Origin: Bryobacteraceae bacterium
Lineage (GTDB): Bacteria > Acidobacteriota > Terriglobia > Bryobacterales > Bryobacteraceae
NCBI GenBank assembly: GCA_014379815.1
Contig: JACMLA010000850.1
Coordinates: forward strand, 1 to 10,204
DNA length: 10,204 nucleotides
Direction: 5' to 3'
The notes under the pieces were generated by a model. That model was not told the origin of the DNA and did not search any database. It saw nothing but the letters and a program-made list of their open reading frames with translations. This document shows positions 1-8,472 of this stretch, in pieces (within the stretch, counting starts at the first letter, position 1; each line of letters starts with the position of its first letter). The position numbers and the translations under genes were made by a program.

Positions 1-220
1 GGGAGCCATGGATCTCAAATGAGAAGCCCTGTTCAGTATTGTTGGAGTACACCAAAACTGCCCAACCATTCCGTAGCTTTGGCTGCAGCCACGCCCAGAG
101 TTCTTCGCGAACGAGGGCTGAGATCTTGCCAACAAAAACACCTGCGTGCAGCTCTAGCATCCAGCGGCTCAGTTCGCCACGAACAGAAGGCGGTACCCGT
201 TCCATTACGATCGTCACCAT
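1..220 (-). CDS. cas2: Cas2, type I-E (3' end outside window)
   Basis: Partial CDS: 73 codons are visible before the window edge, whereas the family is usually about 90-100 residues. The protein begins MVTIVMERVPPSVRGELSRW, followed by LHAGVFVGKISALVREELW (residues 24-42) and the NTEQGF segment at 61-66. This matches type I-E Cas2 (VPPRLRG, AGVYVG, NTETGF in E. coli) rather than the shorter VapD-like Cas2 of other subtypes. In the family Cas2 is the structural dimer that bridges two Cas1 dimers in the spacer-integration complex. The ATG overlaps the cas1 TGA by one base, and AGGAG lies 10 bases upstream, so it is translated as the last visible cistron of the operon. Its own visible sequence is intact, but its partner Cas1 is interrupted. 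The missing C-terminus cannot be judged. Confidence 0.93.
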   Translation of the reverse strand, partial: MVTIVMERVPPSVRGELSRWMLELHAGVFVGKISALVREELWAWLQPKLRNGWAVLVYSNNTEQGFSFEIHGS

Positions 221-1173
221 CAGCTTTGGTCTCCTTCTTCAAGCTCGGCGTAATTTACTCCACCTTCGACCGTACCCGTACTGTCCCAGAGATTGCCAGG
301 CGCAGCAGCGTTGCTATCAAAATACGCCTGGTACGGTCCTAATTCCGCTTCGTCTATATCCATGAGTCGGTCAATGTCTTCGACAATCCGCTTGAGCAAC
401 CGAGATTCGTGAAATATATCGCGGCATCCCTTGCGAACTCGTGATTCCAGGTTGTGCGGACCCTGCGCCGTCGCCTGAAAAGCCACCGGAATTGTCAGAT
501 CTGCCTTGTAGAGATCAGCTACGTCATAAACAAATGACAGCATTTTGCCCGTGTGGACGAAGCCGATGGCAGTTGAGTACCCGGCTGCTACGATCGCCGC
601 CTGACAGACGCCATAAAGGCAACTATTGGCTGCTGACAGGGCACGGTTGATTGGGTCAGCCTCTGCCCAGTTTTCCTGCTTGTAAGCTCGACCGCTCCAG
701 GGTACCTCGGTTTCCCGACTTGCCCTGGCATAAGCTTCGCGGACTCGCACTCCTTCTTTTCCACGGATCTGCTGGAGACTGAGGCCAGGGTCCAGCTTGT
801 CTGAAAACCGTAGCTCGTACATTCGGCGCACAATCGTCAGGCGCAGGGTTGGGTGACTGGCCAGTGCCGCCTGTTTGAGCAACCGACGAGAGTCGCGGGT
901 CTCACCGAGCCCCTAAGCATAGAATCGAACTCCACCCTCACCGGTCCAGGCGATGAGACAGCCATTCTCTGCAAGGGTCCGTACCGCCGCATGGGTTATA
1001 GATGTCCCCGGCCCGAGCATGAGCAGGGTGACGGCAGCACAAGGCACGGGGATCTTGCTGCGTTCGTTCACTAGGGCAATCGCCTTGTCGTCCTGCTCGA
1101 TCCGGCAGAACTCGGCATATAGATAGCTCCAACTGTCCCGCACCTTCGGCAGGATACGCAAACTCTTGAGCAT
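220..1173 (-). pseudogene. cas1: Cas1 integrase, type I-E, interrupted by an in-frame amber codon
   Basis: One continuous reading frame of 317 codons plus stop, close to the usual length of about 305, is split only by TAG at 915-913 (codon 87). Before the stop: VRDSWSYLYAEFCRIEQDDKA, PCAAVTLLMLGPGTSITHAA and GVRFYA. After it, in the same frame: GLGETRDSRRLL, the helical domain with E140 (RGKEG), H207 (GFVHTGK) and D217/D220 (YDVAD). These are equivalent to E. coli E141, H208 and D218/D221. Every metal-binding residue is therefore downstream of the stop. Cas1 normally integrates prespacers into the array with Cas2. CAG to TAG is a plausible single change. TAG also ends cas5e and the WYL gene here, so it probably acts as a stop. 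The start has GGAG 8 bases upstream, 32 bases after cas3. A sequencing error is the main alternative. Confidence 0.9.
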
Positions 1174-1205
1174 GGCAATTTCTCCAGTACGTTTGTTATC
1201 GCGCC

Positions 1206-3959
1206 TTACGTTCGCTCTGCCCGTAACCCGAGACGGCAGTCGTATGTGATGTAGTACGGACCCACCTGAGCAGGAACAGTTAGCAGCGCCAGATCTCGCA
1301 GATAAGCCACCTGCCGCCAGGACGACGGCTGATGCAAGGTTCTTCCACCTTTCTTCTGCTCCGCACGCAACTCGTGGATAAGGCCAGGATTTGAGATCTT
1401 CACTTGACAGCGGAGGATGGAACGGAGCACATCTCCCTGAGGTTTGTGATCGAATGCGATTTCTCCGCTACCAGTGTTGAGAATCACAGCCTCCGAATCT
1501 TCTACCAGTCGGGTAAAGGCTTCTTCAGGTTTGCCACCGTCGTTTAGTTGTGGCGCAGTGAGCACCCAAGCGCGACAGTATTTGTCACGTTCGGGAATGA
1601 CCATCTGTTTAGCCAGATCTCTAAGTCCTCGTTGCCAATTGTCCATAGCGGTCAGGCTACACTCCCAGTCTTCACGCTCATTTGCGTTCAATCCCTCCAA
1701 GGTGGTGCGGTCAGCAAAATTGTAGGCCGCCTCAATTAGTGAATCGATCTCGGTAGGCAGAATCAGGTCGTTACGATGGCGCAGCAGGTACCAGGAACGC
1801 AACAGGGCGTGACGATCGTAGACCCGTCGTTGATAACTGCCTTTGCCGGGGCGCGATTCGATATCCTCTCCAAAATTGGGTAGGCCGTTCTCGTCCTGAG
1901 TAGGTTGAATCAAGTAGAGCACTGGCTCGGACACCCCACGGTATTTGCGGTCGTGTCGCCAGAGACGACCAATACGTTGAATCAGCAGGTCGATCGGGCA
2001 GAGATCCGAGATCAGCACATCAAAGTCAACGTCAAGGGACTGCTCAATCACCTGGGTAGCAACCAGCAACGAAGCAGGCCGGGGCGGCTCGTCATTCCTC
2101 TTGGGTTTGCCATAGCGAAGATGGCACTCCTGTTCAATGCGCTCACGATCCTCCTGAGTAAATCGGCTGTGAAACACCAGAGCGTCCGCAAATTGCTGAG
2201 CAGTTGTCTGACAGCGCCGGACAGAAGAGCGGATAATCGCCGTTGGCCCGCGACCGAGCAGAGCGGGGATGTCTGCCTCATCAATCCATCTGATGTGAAT
2301 GCGTCTCTTTCGATTGACTTCGGCTACATCGAAGGTCTCTACCTCTATCCGGTCCTGGCTGTAGACAGTGAGCCGGGGGTACGTCTGCTCAGGAAGTTTC
2401 GGGGCAGACTGGCCCAGGCCGCAGGCATAGCTCTCGACCAAGCGCTGACGCTGTTCCTGGCTGAGGGTGGCACTCAGGACCACCACCGGGCTGCCGAGAA
2501 TAGCACACCAGTGAACAAGCCGATCTACCAGCCGCGAGGTATAGCTGTCGTAGGCATGAACCTCATCAAGAATCACCGTCTTGCCCGCGAGGCCCAGGAG
2601 ACGCAGAAACTGGTGACGCTTGCGCAAGATGCCAACCAGTGCCTGATCAGCAGTGCCGACACCCCAGGGAGCCAGCAAGGCGCGCTTGCGATGGACAAAC
2701 CACTCGCTCGCTGCCGCACCCCCCGGTTTATCCTCTTCGTCGTACACCTGATCCAGACGGCAGATCGTCTCGCTGAAAGACTTATCAAGTCGAGCTGCGG
2801 AATGCACCAGCTGGACATTAATTCGCTGGTCAGGGTACCAGCACTCGATGTAGTCGCACAACCGCTTATAGAGAGCATTGCCGGTCGCCTGAGTTGGCAT
2901 TCCGATGTAGGTGCCTGGCATATCACTGACGCTATTCCAGTGCGCAACGGTCAGGGCGGCCTCAGTCTTGCCCTCACCTGTGGGAGCCTCAACCACGTAG
3001 AGGGCAGGCTGGCCCCTGAAATCTCTCATCCGGGATTCCAGGAGTGTCTGCAAGCCGCGAGGCTCGAACTTAAACAACTGGCTGAATTCCTGCGGTTCGG
3101 TGTGGGGCTGCCAGGGTAGCCAACCTGTTCGCTTGAGGGCAGCCAGCGCCTTGTGATCGAGATCAGCAATATAGGCACCAAGATCCAGATTCTCCCCGGC
3201 GTAGGGGAAGCTCTCGGCGTCGCTTGCGATCCAGTCGCTCATGGTTGTGATCCCAGCCAGAATCACAGCTGCCGCAGGCTCTATGACCACCCCGGAACTT
3301 GCATCGGTAATAGGAAGAGAACAGCCCGCAATGCCACAGAAAGTGGCGAGGGTGGCGAGGATATCTGTGCGCCAGGCCCGCCACTGCGGCAGGGTGGGGT
3401 CATTGCCGATGGCGGCCTGGTTGCGCTTGCTGGGAGCCCGGTTGCGCCGATTGAAGAACCCACGGCTGCCTTGGGCCTGCGAGCCCACCAGCTTCTCGAT
3501 CTCCTCTGGGCTGGGGATGCTGCCGTGATGCCCGCCGACGATCGCCGCTAGTTCCCCAGCCACCTGCTCATCGACGCCGCATTTCTGCAGAAACTCCGGC
3601 AAGGTGCAGGCAGTGACAACGCCGTGGGGTGGTTCTTCCAAGAGTTCCAAGTCTCGCCAGTTGGCATAGAGAACACCGCCCCCCAGTTGTTGGGCGCGCT
3701 CCAGGGCTGAGGTTTTTGGCTTGAACTGGAAGGGTGGAGCAGCTTTGCCAGTATCATGAGCCCCCGCCAGGAAGCTCACCCAGGCGCGCAAACTTGTTGC
3801 ATCAAGGCGAAGCCCACGCTGCAATCGCTGTACCGCCGCCGGCGGCAGGCAATCTAGCAGGTGGCGGCAGACAGCAGCGGTGTCAAGAAGGTGGCAGACA
3901 ACCGGATGGGTAAGGCCCTTATCACCGGTCTTCGCCCACAAGCTGGTGAAGTCTTCCAT
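1206..3959 (-). CDS. cas3: Cas3, type I-E HD nuclease-helicase
   Basis: This 917-residue protein is of normal length for a type I-E Cas3 (E. coli 888) with both domains fused. The N-terminal HD nuclease has H23, the HD pair at 68-69 (GAHDTGK), the HH pair at 144-145 (GGHHGS) and D242. The superfamily 2 helicase follows, with Walker A APTGEGKT (325-332), DEVH (465-468), SAT (496-498), motif V VATQVIEQSLDVD (633-645) and motif VI QRIGRLWRH (661-669). All key residues look intact. In the family, Cascade with a full R-loop recruits Cas3, which nicks the non-target strand and degrades DNA 3' to 5'. The ATG overlaps the cas11 TAA (TAATG), and AAGGAGG sits 4 bases upstream, so translation is coupled but can initiate strongly on its own. 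Its place after cas11 differs from E. coli, where cas3 is upstream and separately controlled. Confidence 0.97.
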   Translation of the reverse strand: MEDFTSLWAKTGDKGLTHPVVCHLLDTAAVCRHLLDCLPPAAVQRLQRGLRLDATSLRAWVSFLAGAHDTGKAAPPFQFKPKTSALERAQQLGGGVLYANWRDLELLEEPPHGVVTACTLPEFLQKCGVDEQVAGELAAIVGGHHGSIPSPEEIEKLVGSQAQGSRGFFNRRNRAPSKRNQAAIGNDPTLPQWRAWRTDILATLATFCGIAGCSLPITDASSGVVIEPAAAVILAGITTMSDWIASDAESFPYAGENLDLGAYIADLDHKALAALKRTGWLPWQPHTEPQEFSQLFKFEPRGLQTLLESRMRDFRGQPALYVVEAPTGEGKTEAALTVAHWNSVSDMPGTYIGMPTQATGNALYKRLCDYIECWYPDQRINVQLVHSAARLDKSFSETICRLDQVYDEEDKPGGAAASEWFVHRKRALLAPWGVGTADQALVGILRKRHQFLRLLGLAGKTVILDEVHAYDSYTSRLVDRLVHWCAILGSPVVVLSATLSQEQRQRLVESYACGLGQSAPKLPEQTYPRLTVYSQDRIEVETFDVAEVNRKRRIHIRWIDEADIPALLGRGPTAIIRSSVRRCQTTAQQFADALVFHSRFTQEDRERIEQECHLRYGKPKRNDEPPRPASLLVATQVIEQSLDVDFDVLISDLCPIDLLIQRIGRLWRHDRKYRGVSEPVLYLIQPTQDENGLPNFGEDIESRPGKGSYQRRVYDRHALLRSWYLLRHRNDLILPTEIDSLIEAAYNFADRTTLEGLNANEREDWECSLTAMDNWQRGLRDLAKQMVIPERDKYCRAWVLTAPQLNDGGKPEEAFTRLVEDSEAVILNTGSGEIAFDHKPQGDVLRSILRCQVKISNPGLIHELRAEQKKGGRTLHQPSSWRQVAYLRDLALLTVPAQVGPYYITYDCRLGLRAERT

Positions 3960-4531
3960 TACGCCTCCTTTGCCTCAGCAGCGGTTTCAGCAGGTGGTTC
4001 TATGAGAGATTCAGCACCAGATTCTGAATCAGCCTCGGGCTCGACGCACCAGAAATCCTTTGCCCAGCGCAGTTGCGCCTTGTGATCAGGGTACTGCCAG
4101 CGGTCTAGGTCAAACAGCAGTTCTCGGAAATCAACAGGGATCTTTGCTCCGCGTGCCTGGACAATAAGGCTGTGCAGAGGCGAGGTCAGAGCCTCCTGCT
4201 CCAATTGCAACAGCAGTTCCAGGCGACGCTCGACTCCCTTTGCATTCACATCGGGATGGTTTGCCAACCGCCTGAGTGAAGCACCGAAGGATATCGGCTC
4301 CTCGGGTAGAGGGCAGGGATATTCAGCTACCAACCCGGCTACTCGCAGAAAGAGTTTTTCCCATATACCTTCCGAACTGGGTAGGTATCGCCGTGCTCGG
4401 ATCTCAGCTTCGGGCAGTTCGGTAAGTAGGGGACGCAGGGCGCTGCAGATCGCACGGTCCTGACAGCGGGTGATCAAGTTGTCTGCCGCCTTGCGGCAAC
4501 GTTCGTGGCGTTTAGAGGGAGTAGCAGTCAT
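3959..4531 (-). CDS. cas11: Cse2/CasB (Cas11), Cascade small subunit
   Basis: 190 residues, mostly helical and basic. The core reads FGASLRRLA (82-90), VERRLELLLQLEQEAL (100-115), RGAKIPVDFRELLFDLDRW (127-145) and LRWAKDFW (154-161), the typical signature order of the Cse2 family. Two copies of this subunit form the belly of Cascade and stabilise the displaced DNA strand in the R-loop. The ATG overlaps the cas8e stop by four bases (ATGA), which indicates translational coupling. After residue 163 there is an acidic, low-complexity tail of about 28 residues rich in E, S and A. E. coli Cse2, at about 160 residues, lacks it. It is probably disordered, and its function is unknown. Confidence 0.93.
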   Translation of the reverse strand: MTATPSKRHERCRKAADNLITRCQDRAICSALRPLLTELPEAEIRARRYLPSSEGIWEKLFLRVAGLVAEYPCPLPEEPISFGASLRRLANHPDVNAKGVERRLELLLQLEQEALTSPLHSLIVQARGAKIPVDFRELLFDLDRWQYPDHKAQLRWAKDFWCVEPEADSESGAESLIEPPAETAAEAKEA

Positions 4532-5967
4532 GCAGCTTTTTCCTTGGCGACAGTGTGAATAGCCTGGGCGAAGAGGGATTCGACCACGGCTCGACTACGG
4601 AAATCGGGCAGAGCAGTGTGCAGCATTTTGGCAAGTTTGAGGGCGTGCTGGCGTAGCTCCTGCCGCCAACGCTTCAGCACTGCCGGTGCCTGCTTTTGGT
4701 CTGCCACGTCGAGCATCAGGCGCGGAAACTTCTGAGCGATGTAGGTGTGCATTGCGGCCTGCAGTGTAGGCATCTGAGCGATCAGGATTTTCTGGGTGCC
4801 CCTGTCCAGCCGCTCCCCGGCACGCTTGACGGTGACGCTGCCAAAGACCTTACCAAAGTCGCGAGCGAGGGCAAGCGCCTCCTCTACCCACCGCCAGACA
4901 TCGACATCTTCGAGGACGGCCTCCGGGATGGCGAGGGCATCGTCTACCCAATGCACAGGTTTGGCGGCCTGAGTGCCCCCGGCGTGGGCGAAGCCGAGGA
5001 TGCGTACTGGTTGTGGGTCCAGCAAGCCAACGGTTTGAATGAGCCAGTTGAAGATCTTTGGACGCTCACGCTGCTCGACAACCGTGTGGAGTAATGCCTC
5101 GGAATCTTCCCAGACCTGCCGCTCAGGGGAGAGTGGTTTGGGAAACCAGCCCGAATCGGTAAGCCGGAACGCCTGGTGGTGATCAAAGTTGACGTTTGCA
5201 AGAGGATCCGGTTTCCAGCCGGAGGCAAGCCGCAGATGCGTCGCCCGATCACCCGCCCAGCTCAGCAAGATCCGCCGCTCACAAAAGGTCAGCCAGTCCA
5301 GGTAGCCTTTCGGATAGCGTTCACCGCTACCGATCGGCGTCTGGCTCTCCCAGACAGGCAGGTCAGTGTCCTCGGGTTCGTACTCTGCCAGGTTCAAAAG
5401 CAGCGTTTCCCGAAGGCAGGTTCCGCTCGGAAAGACGTGCCTCCCCTGGGTCCAGCGTCCTGGACCAGCCGTGACCAGGTCGCTCTTGCGCCCGCCCAAC
5501 TCCAGCGACTGCATTCGCAACAGCTCCTGGGCCGCATCCGCAGCAGTGAGCCAGGGAGTGTCTCCCGGCTTGAACCAGATGATCGGCGTATTGGCATCTT
5601 GGTAGACGGCCTTGCCAATCGCGGTCTCACCGACGGAACCGGCGATGTCCGGAGACTGCAGGAAGGGCCGTTCCGGGTGCTGCAGGTCGAAGCGCTCTGC
5701 CCATTTTTCCAGATAAGTGTAAATCTGGGTACCCAGATCGTCCTGCTCCCAGAGCTGTTGGTAAGCAGAAGCACTCCTGGGACCGCGCAGGGCGGCATGG
5801 ACGATAGCGATCAAGAAGCGGTAGAGGGCAATCTGGCGGGGTGGGTTAGCAGCACTGACATCCTGAATACTCTCCCAGTTTTTGAAGAGAGCGATCAGGC
5901 CGACTTGAGCCAACCTCCCAGATTTGCGCACGGGAATCCAGGGTTCATACAACAGAGAGTAGGTCAT
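4528..5967 (-). CDS. cas8e: Cse1/CasA (Cas8e), Cascade large subunit
   Basis: 479 residues from ATG 5967, chosen because YEPWIPV (residues 7-13) is the invariant N-terminus of the family and GGAGGT lies 6 bases upstream. A longer in-frame start at 6006 would lie inside cas6e and adds nothing conserved. HPERPFLQ (97-104) is typical. The stretch at roughly 105-135 corresponds to the L1 loop region that contacts PAM and crRNA 5' handle in E. coli Cascade. The C-terminal part is a helical bundle as in known structures. The subunit reads the PAM, starts R-loop formation and docks Cas3. Its integrity matters here because the predicted self-regulatory guide depends on PAM reading. It overlaps cas6e by ATGA and cas11 by four bases. 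Confidence 0.95.
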   Translation of the reverse strand: MTYSLLYEPWIPVRKSGRLAQVGLIALFKNWESIQDVSAANPPRQIALYRFLIAIVHAALRGPRSASAYQQLWEQDDLGTQIYTYLEKWAERFDLQHPERPFLQSPDIAGSVGETAIGKAVYQDANTPIIWFKPGDTPWLTAADAAQELLRMQSLELGGRKSDLVTAGPGRWTQGRHVFPSGTCLRETLLLNLAEYEPEDTDLPVWESQTPIGSGERYPKGYLDWLTFCERRILLSWAGDRATHLRLASGWKPDPLANVNFDHHQAFRLTDSGWFPKPLSPERQVWEDSEALLHTVVEQRERPKIFNWLIQTVGLLDPQPVRILGFAHAGGTQAAKPVHWVDDALAIPEAVLEDVDVWRWVEEALALARDFGKVFGSVTVKRAGERLDRGTQKILIAQMPTLQAAMHTYIAQKFPRLMLDVADQKQAPAVLKRWRQELRQHALKLAKMLHTALPDFRSRAVVESLFAQAIHTVAKEKAA

Positions 5968-6569
5968 GATGCAACCTCCACCCGCGCAATCTGCATCAGG
6001 CCACATCCGTAGGCGCGGCTGCGACCAAAGCCCTGCGCAACAACCTCCATAAACCTTGCAGGTTCAAGCAGGCGTAGCTGGCCTGCAAAGCTGGTCGGAA
6101 GAACCTTCCAGCTCTGGGACTGGCGGGTGATGTTCAGGGGAGCATCGCCTCGGGTGACCAGTTCGACAACCTCGGCCACATCGGTGAGCCGGTCAGTCAG
6201 CCAAGTAGGCAGTTCCTCACAATCACGTTGGAATCGACGCGATTTGCCGTTCTCGTTGCGCGTCGATTGCTTGTTGGCATCGGCCAATAGCCGGAAGGCC
6301 AAAGATTGGCCGACCTGCAGCCGAGAAGCCAGGTCGATTGTCTTAGTCTGGATCTCCAGTGCATAACCTTTGGGCCACAAATCGAAGCGCGGTTCGATTA
6401 CCGATTGGACAAATACGGTGCTCTGTTCCCAGCGAAAGAGCGCTCCTGCTTCTGAGCGCTTGCATTCGGGAAAAAGACTTTCGATCCGCCGGTGGCGCTG
6501 ATAAGCGTTGGCCAGATCGCCCCGCAGAGCTACGTGGTTGAGGGCGAGGAGGATTCGAGTGTAGAACAT
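5964..6569 (-). CDS. cas6e: Cas6e (Cse3/CasE), crRNA-processing endoribonuclease
   Basis: 201 residues (E. coli CasE 199). The N-terminus MFYTRILLALN forms the first ferredoxin-like strand. AYQRHRRIESLFP (22-34) carries H26, which aligns with the catalytic histidine of the family (E. coli H20 in LYQLHQGLWHLFP). The C-terminal GFGRSRAYGCGLMQIA is the glycine-rich loop of Cas6 RAMP proteins. The enzyme cuts each repeat transcript 3' of the hairpin and stays on the 3' stem as a Cascade subunit. It should cut the degenerate hairpins at 8790-8879 if they are transcribed. The start lies inside cas5e (40-base overlap) with GAGGA 8 bases upstream, and it ends overlapping cas8e. In most I-E loci cas6e is followed by cas1, but here cas8e follows. 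Confidence 0.95.
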   Translation of the reverse strand: MFYTRILLALNHVALRGDLANAYQRHRRIESLFPECKRSEAGALFRWEQSTVFVQSVIEPRFDLWPKGYALEIQTKTIDLASRLQVGQSLAFRLLADANKQSTRNENGKSRRFQRDCEELPTWLTDRLTDVAEVVELVTRGDAPLNITRQSQSWKVLPTSFAGQLRLLEPARFMEVVAQGFGRSRAYGCGLMQIARVEVAS

Positions 6570-7198
6570 GATGTTTCCTCAATAACGGTTGAGCGGACAA
6601 AACGCGGAGCGAACAGTCGCCCCTGAAAATCGATGGGTGAATCCATGCGCAGGCTGCCTTCAACGGCATCCTCCAGTTCGAGGAGCAAAGGAGCGTTATC
6701 AGGGCGGAGGCGGCGAAAATTCCGCAGTGCCTCTTCAAGAGGCAACTCGACCAGCCCATCGGGCAACCAGGGTGAAGCACCAGGCAAACAGCTGCGACGT
6801 CCCAGAGTTAACAACCATCTGGGACGCAGCAGAGCCCCGTGAATCCGCTCAAGCAGTGCGCGCTCTCCCTCCAGGCCGGCCAGGAACGTTGCCCCAGCCA
6901 GGTAGTGGCGGTCGGTGATCGTCGTGCTCTGGGGCTCTTTTCCGGCAGCGTTCACTGCACCGGAGACCGTATGAAAGTCGATCACCAGTTCGCCCGGTTG
7001 CTCGACGCGCACGCCGAAGTGCATAGCATTCAGTTCACCCAGAGCGTTGCTGTCGCGGCGGGGAAAACCAAGGGCAGCACCGACCAGGCCCAGCACGGCG
7101 GACTTGGTTGGTATCTGCTGCGTGGGCCGCAGGTTGAAGCGCGCCGACCCACCCCAAGCTTGTAACGGCCCGGACAGTTGAATGAGGAGGGTTGCCAT
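6530..7198 (-). CDS. cas5e: Cas5e (CasD), Cascade 5'-handle subunit
   Basis: 222 residues from ATG 7198, beginning MATLLIQLSGPLQAWG, the standard Cas5e N-terminus. Motifs are PTQQIPTKSAVLGLVGAALG (the family's P-T-KS-V-GL-AALG pattern), TVSGAV, TITDRHYLAGATF, and GRRSCLPGASPW. Cas5e is a catalytically inactive RAMP that caps Cascade, binding the crRNA 5' handle and Cas8e. An in-frame TTG at 7204 overlaps the cas7e stop but sits only one base from the GGAGGG ribosome binding site. The ATG at 7198, 7 bases from GGAGG and 2 bases past the cas7e stop, is therefore the better start. The gene ends in TAG, which shows that amber serves as a normal stop in this operon. The last 40 bases overlap cas6e. 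Confidence 0.95.
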   Translation of the reverse strand: MATLLIQLSGPLQAWGGSARFNLRPTQQIPTKSAVLGLVGAALGFPRRDSNALGELNAMHFGVRVEQPGELVIDFHTVSGAVNAAGKEPQSTTITDRHYLAGATFLAGLEGERALLERIHGALLRPRWLLTLGRRSCLPGASPWLPDGLVELPLEEALRNFRRLRPDNAPLLLELEDAVEGSLRMDSPIDFQGRLFAPRFVRSTVIEETSCSTLESSSPSTT

Positions 7199-7200
7199 GC

Positions 7201-8472
7201 TCAACCCTCCAGTTGGGTCTGGATCTCCAGGAGCAGGTCCACGTAGTTCGGCTTCAGGTGAGACTTCAAATGAGCCAGCTGCTCGTGAACTTCAGGATCG
7301 GCAACAGCCCAAGTTCTGGTTTCCACCAAACCAGCAAGCAGGGTGTGCTGGTTGTGCCACCAGGAATCAAGCTGCTTTACTGAATTAATCAGGTAGCCGC
7401 CCCTCTCGCCGCGTGCGGTCGGCTTCTCGAAGGCGACCGCACAGTTGAGCGGGCAGGCTTCGGTCAGTTCGGCGACCACTACTGCCGGAAGTGAGCGGTG
7501 ATGGAACTGATGAATGTACCCTTTCCCACGCGGTGCGGTAATTAGGGCTTTCAGGAAATGGTTGACAGCTTTTGCTACATCCCCGTCCTTGCCCAGATTT
7601 TCCCGAAGTGTGCTCAGATCAAGCGCGCAGGAACCGGCGTATACTCCGCTAGTCTGGGGCCGATCTCCCATGTGACCGGCGCCGCTGCCTACGTCGTCGT
7701 CCTCATCGTCACCAGACGATTTGCCAAAGTCATCCAGCGCTGTCCAGAAATCGGTTTCCACGGCTGCAGAGTGAGTTGTTTCCATATGGCTGCGGGCGAG
7801 AGCCCCATCGATGCGCGCTTCGTTCAGGCTTGCCATAAAGCGGCCAAACAGGGCAATGTCGGCAGCGGAGCGGTTGTTCTCGATGAAATTTTTCACCCGC
7901 TTATGCAACTCGCCTAGGTCCGGTCCCGGCTCGGAAGATTCTCTTGCTTTTCCTTTTCCCTTCTTCCCGCTACTGAGTTCCAGTGAGGGCGCACCTTTGC
8001 CTGCTTCCAGAGCAGCCTGCACGCCCGGACGGAGAATTTCCAGAGCCTGATCCAAATCGAGCTTGTACCGTTGGGCGAGGGCGACCATCTCTTCGAGTTC
8101 GTTGCCGGACAGGAACATCAGCACGTCCGACTGACCACCCTGAAAGGTGTTCATGTCCTTCGTCTTGGCACCTGTGCTGCTCAAGATCAAGAAGGCCAGA
8201 GTCAGCGCGTCGTTGCGGTTGTATCCGTACTCCTCACTCAAACGCTGTGCTATCCGGTCCGGCCATAGACGTGAGCGAGTACCGCTGTCGCCATCCCAGG
8301 TGCGATTGAATGTCTCGCGTACCTCCCGACTCCAACACTGAGAGCTGATCCGACCACGGATACTGCCACCGTAATAGGTGGTCTTTGGAGCACCCGTGCG
8401 ATCACGATTCGGGTTCGACACCGGCAGCGTTTGTAGCCAATGCACCGCGAGGAAATTCTTCGTTACAGACAT
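7201..8472 (-). CDS. cas7e: Cas7e (Cse4/CasC), Cascade backbone subunit, enlarged
   Basis: 423 residues from ATG 8472, chosen because FLAVHWLQTLPVSNPNRDRTG (7-27) aligns with the family start ([20 protein letters not shown]). An upstream in-frame start gives 17 non-conserved residues. The ribosome binding site is weak (GGGGT, 8 bases). GAPKTTYYGGSIRGRISSQ (27-45), AADIALFGRF (203-212), HSAAVETDFWTALDD (234-248) and GYIHQFHHRSLPA (318-330) fit. Six copies form the crRNA-binding backbone of Cascade. It is about 60 residues longer than E. coli CasC (363). The extra length includes a low-complexity K/G/S/E linker at about 157-186 and an acidic GDDEDDD patch at 254-260. This is the first gene of the operon, so its promoter sets Cascade levels. 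Confidence 0.95.
   Translation of the reverse strand: MSVTKNFLAVHWLQTLPVSNPNRDRTGAPKTTYYGGSIRGRISSQCWSREVRETFNRTWDGDSGTRSRLWPDRIAQRLSEEYGYNRNDALTLAFLILSSTGAKTKDMNTFQGGQSDVLMFLSGNELEEMVALAQRYKLDLDQALEILRPGVQAALEAGKGAPSLELSSGKKGKGKARESSEPGPDLGELHKRVKNFIENNRSAADIALFGRFMASLNEARIDGALARSHMETTHSAAVETDFWTALDDFGKSSGDDEDDDVGSGAGHMGDRPQTSGVYAGSCALDLSTLRENLGKDGDVAKAVNHFLKALITAPRGKGYIHQFHHRSLPAVVVAELTEACPLNCAVAFEKPTARGERGGYLINSVKQLDSWWHNQHTLLAGLVETRTWAVADPEVHEQLAHLKSHLKPNYVDLLLEIQTQLEG

Noticed and set aside
913..915. Amber reassignment or programmed readthrough in cas1
   Set aside because: TAG is used as the terminal stop of cas5e and the WYL gene here, and no recoding structure is evident beside the codon; kept only as a minor alternative.
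1905..3119. 404-codon plus-strand open frame
   Set aside because: Lies wholly antisense to cas3, whose helicase motifs are unmistakable; the product has no recognisable motif and there is no ribosome binding site context.
5176..6012. 278-codon plus-strand open frame
   Set aside because: Antisense shadow of cas8e; amino-acid composition (P, R, Q rich) is typical of a shadow frame.
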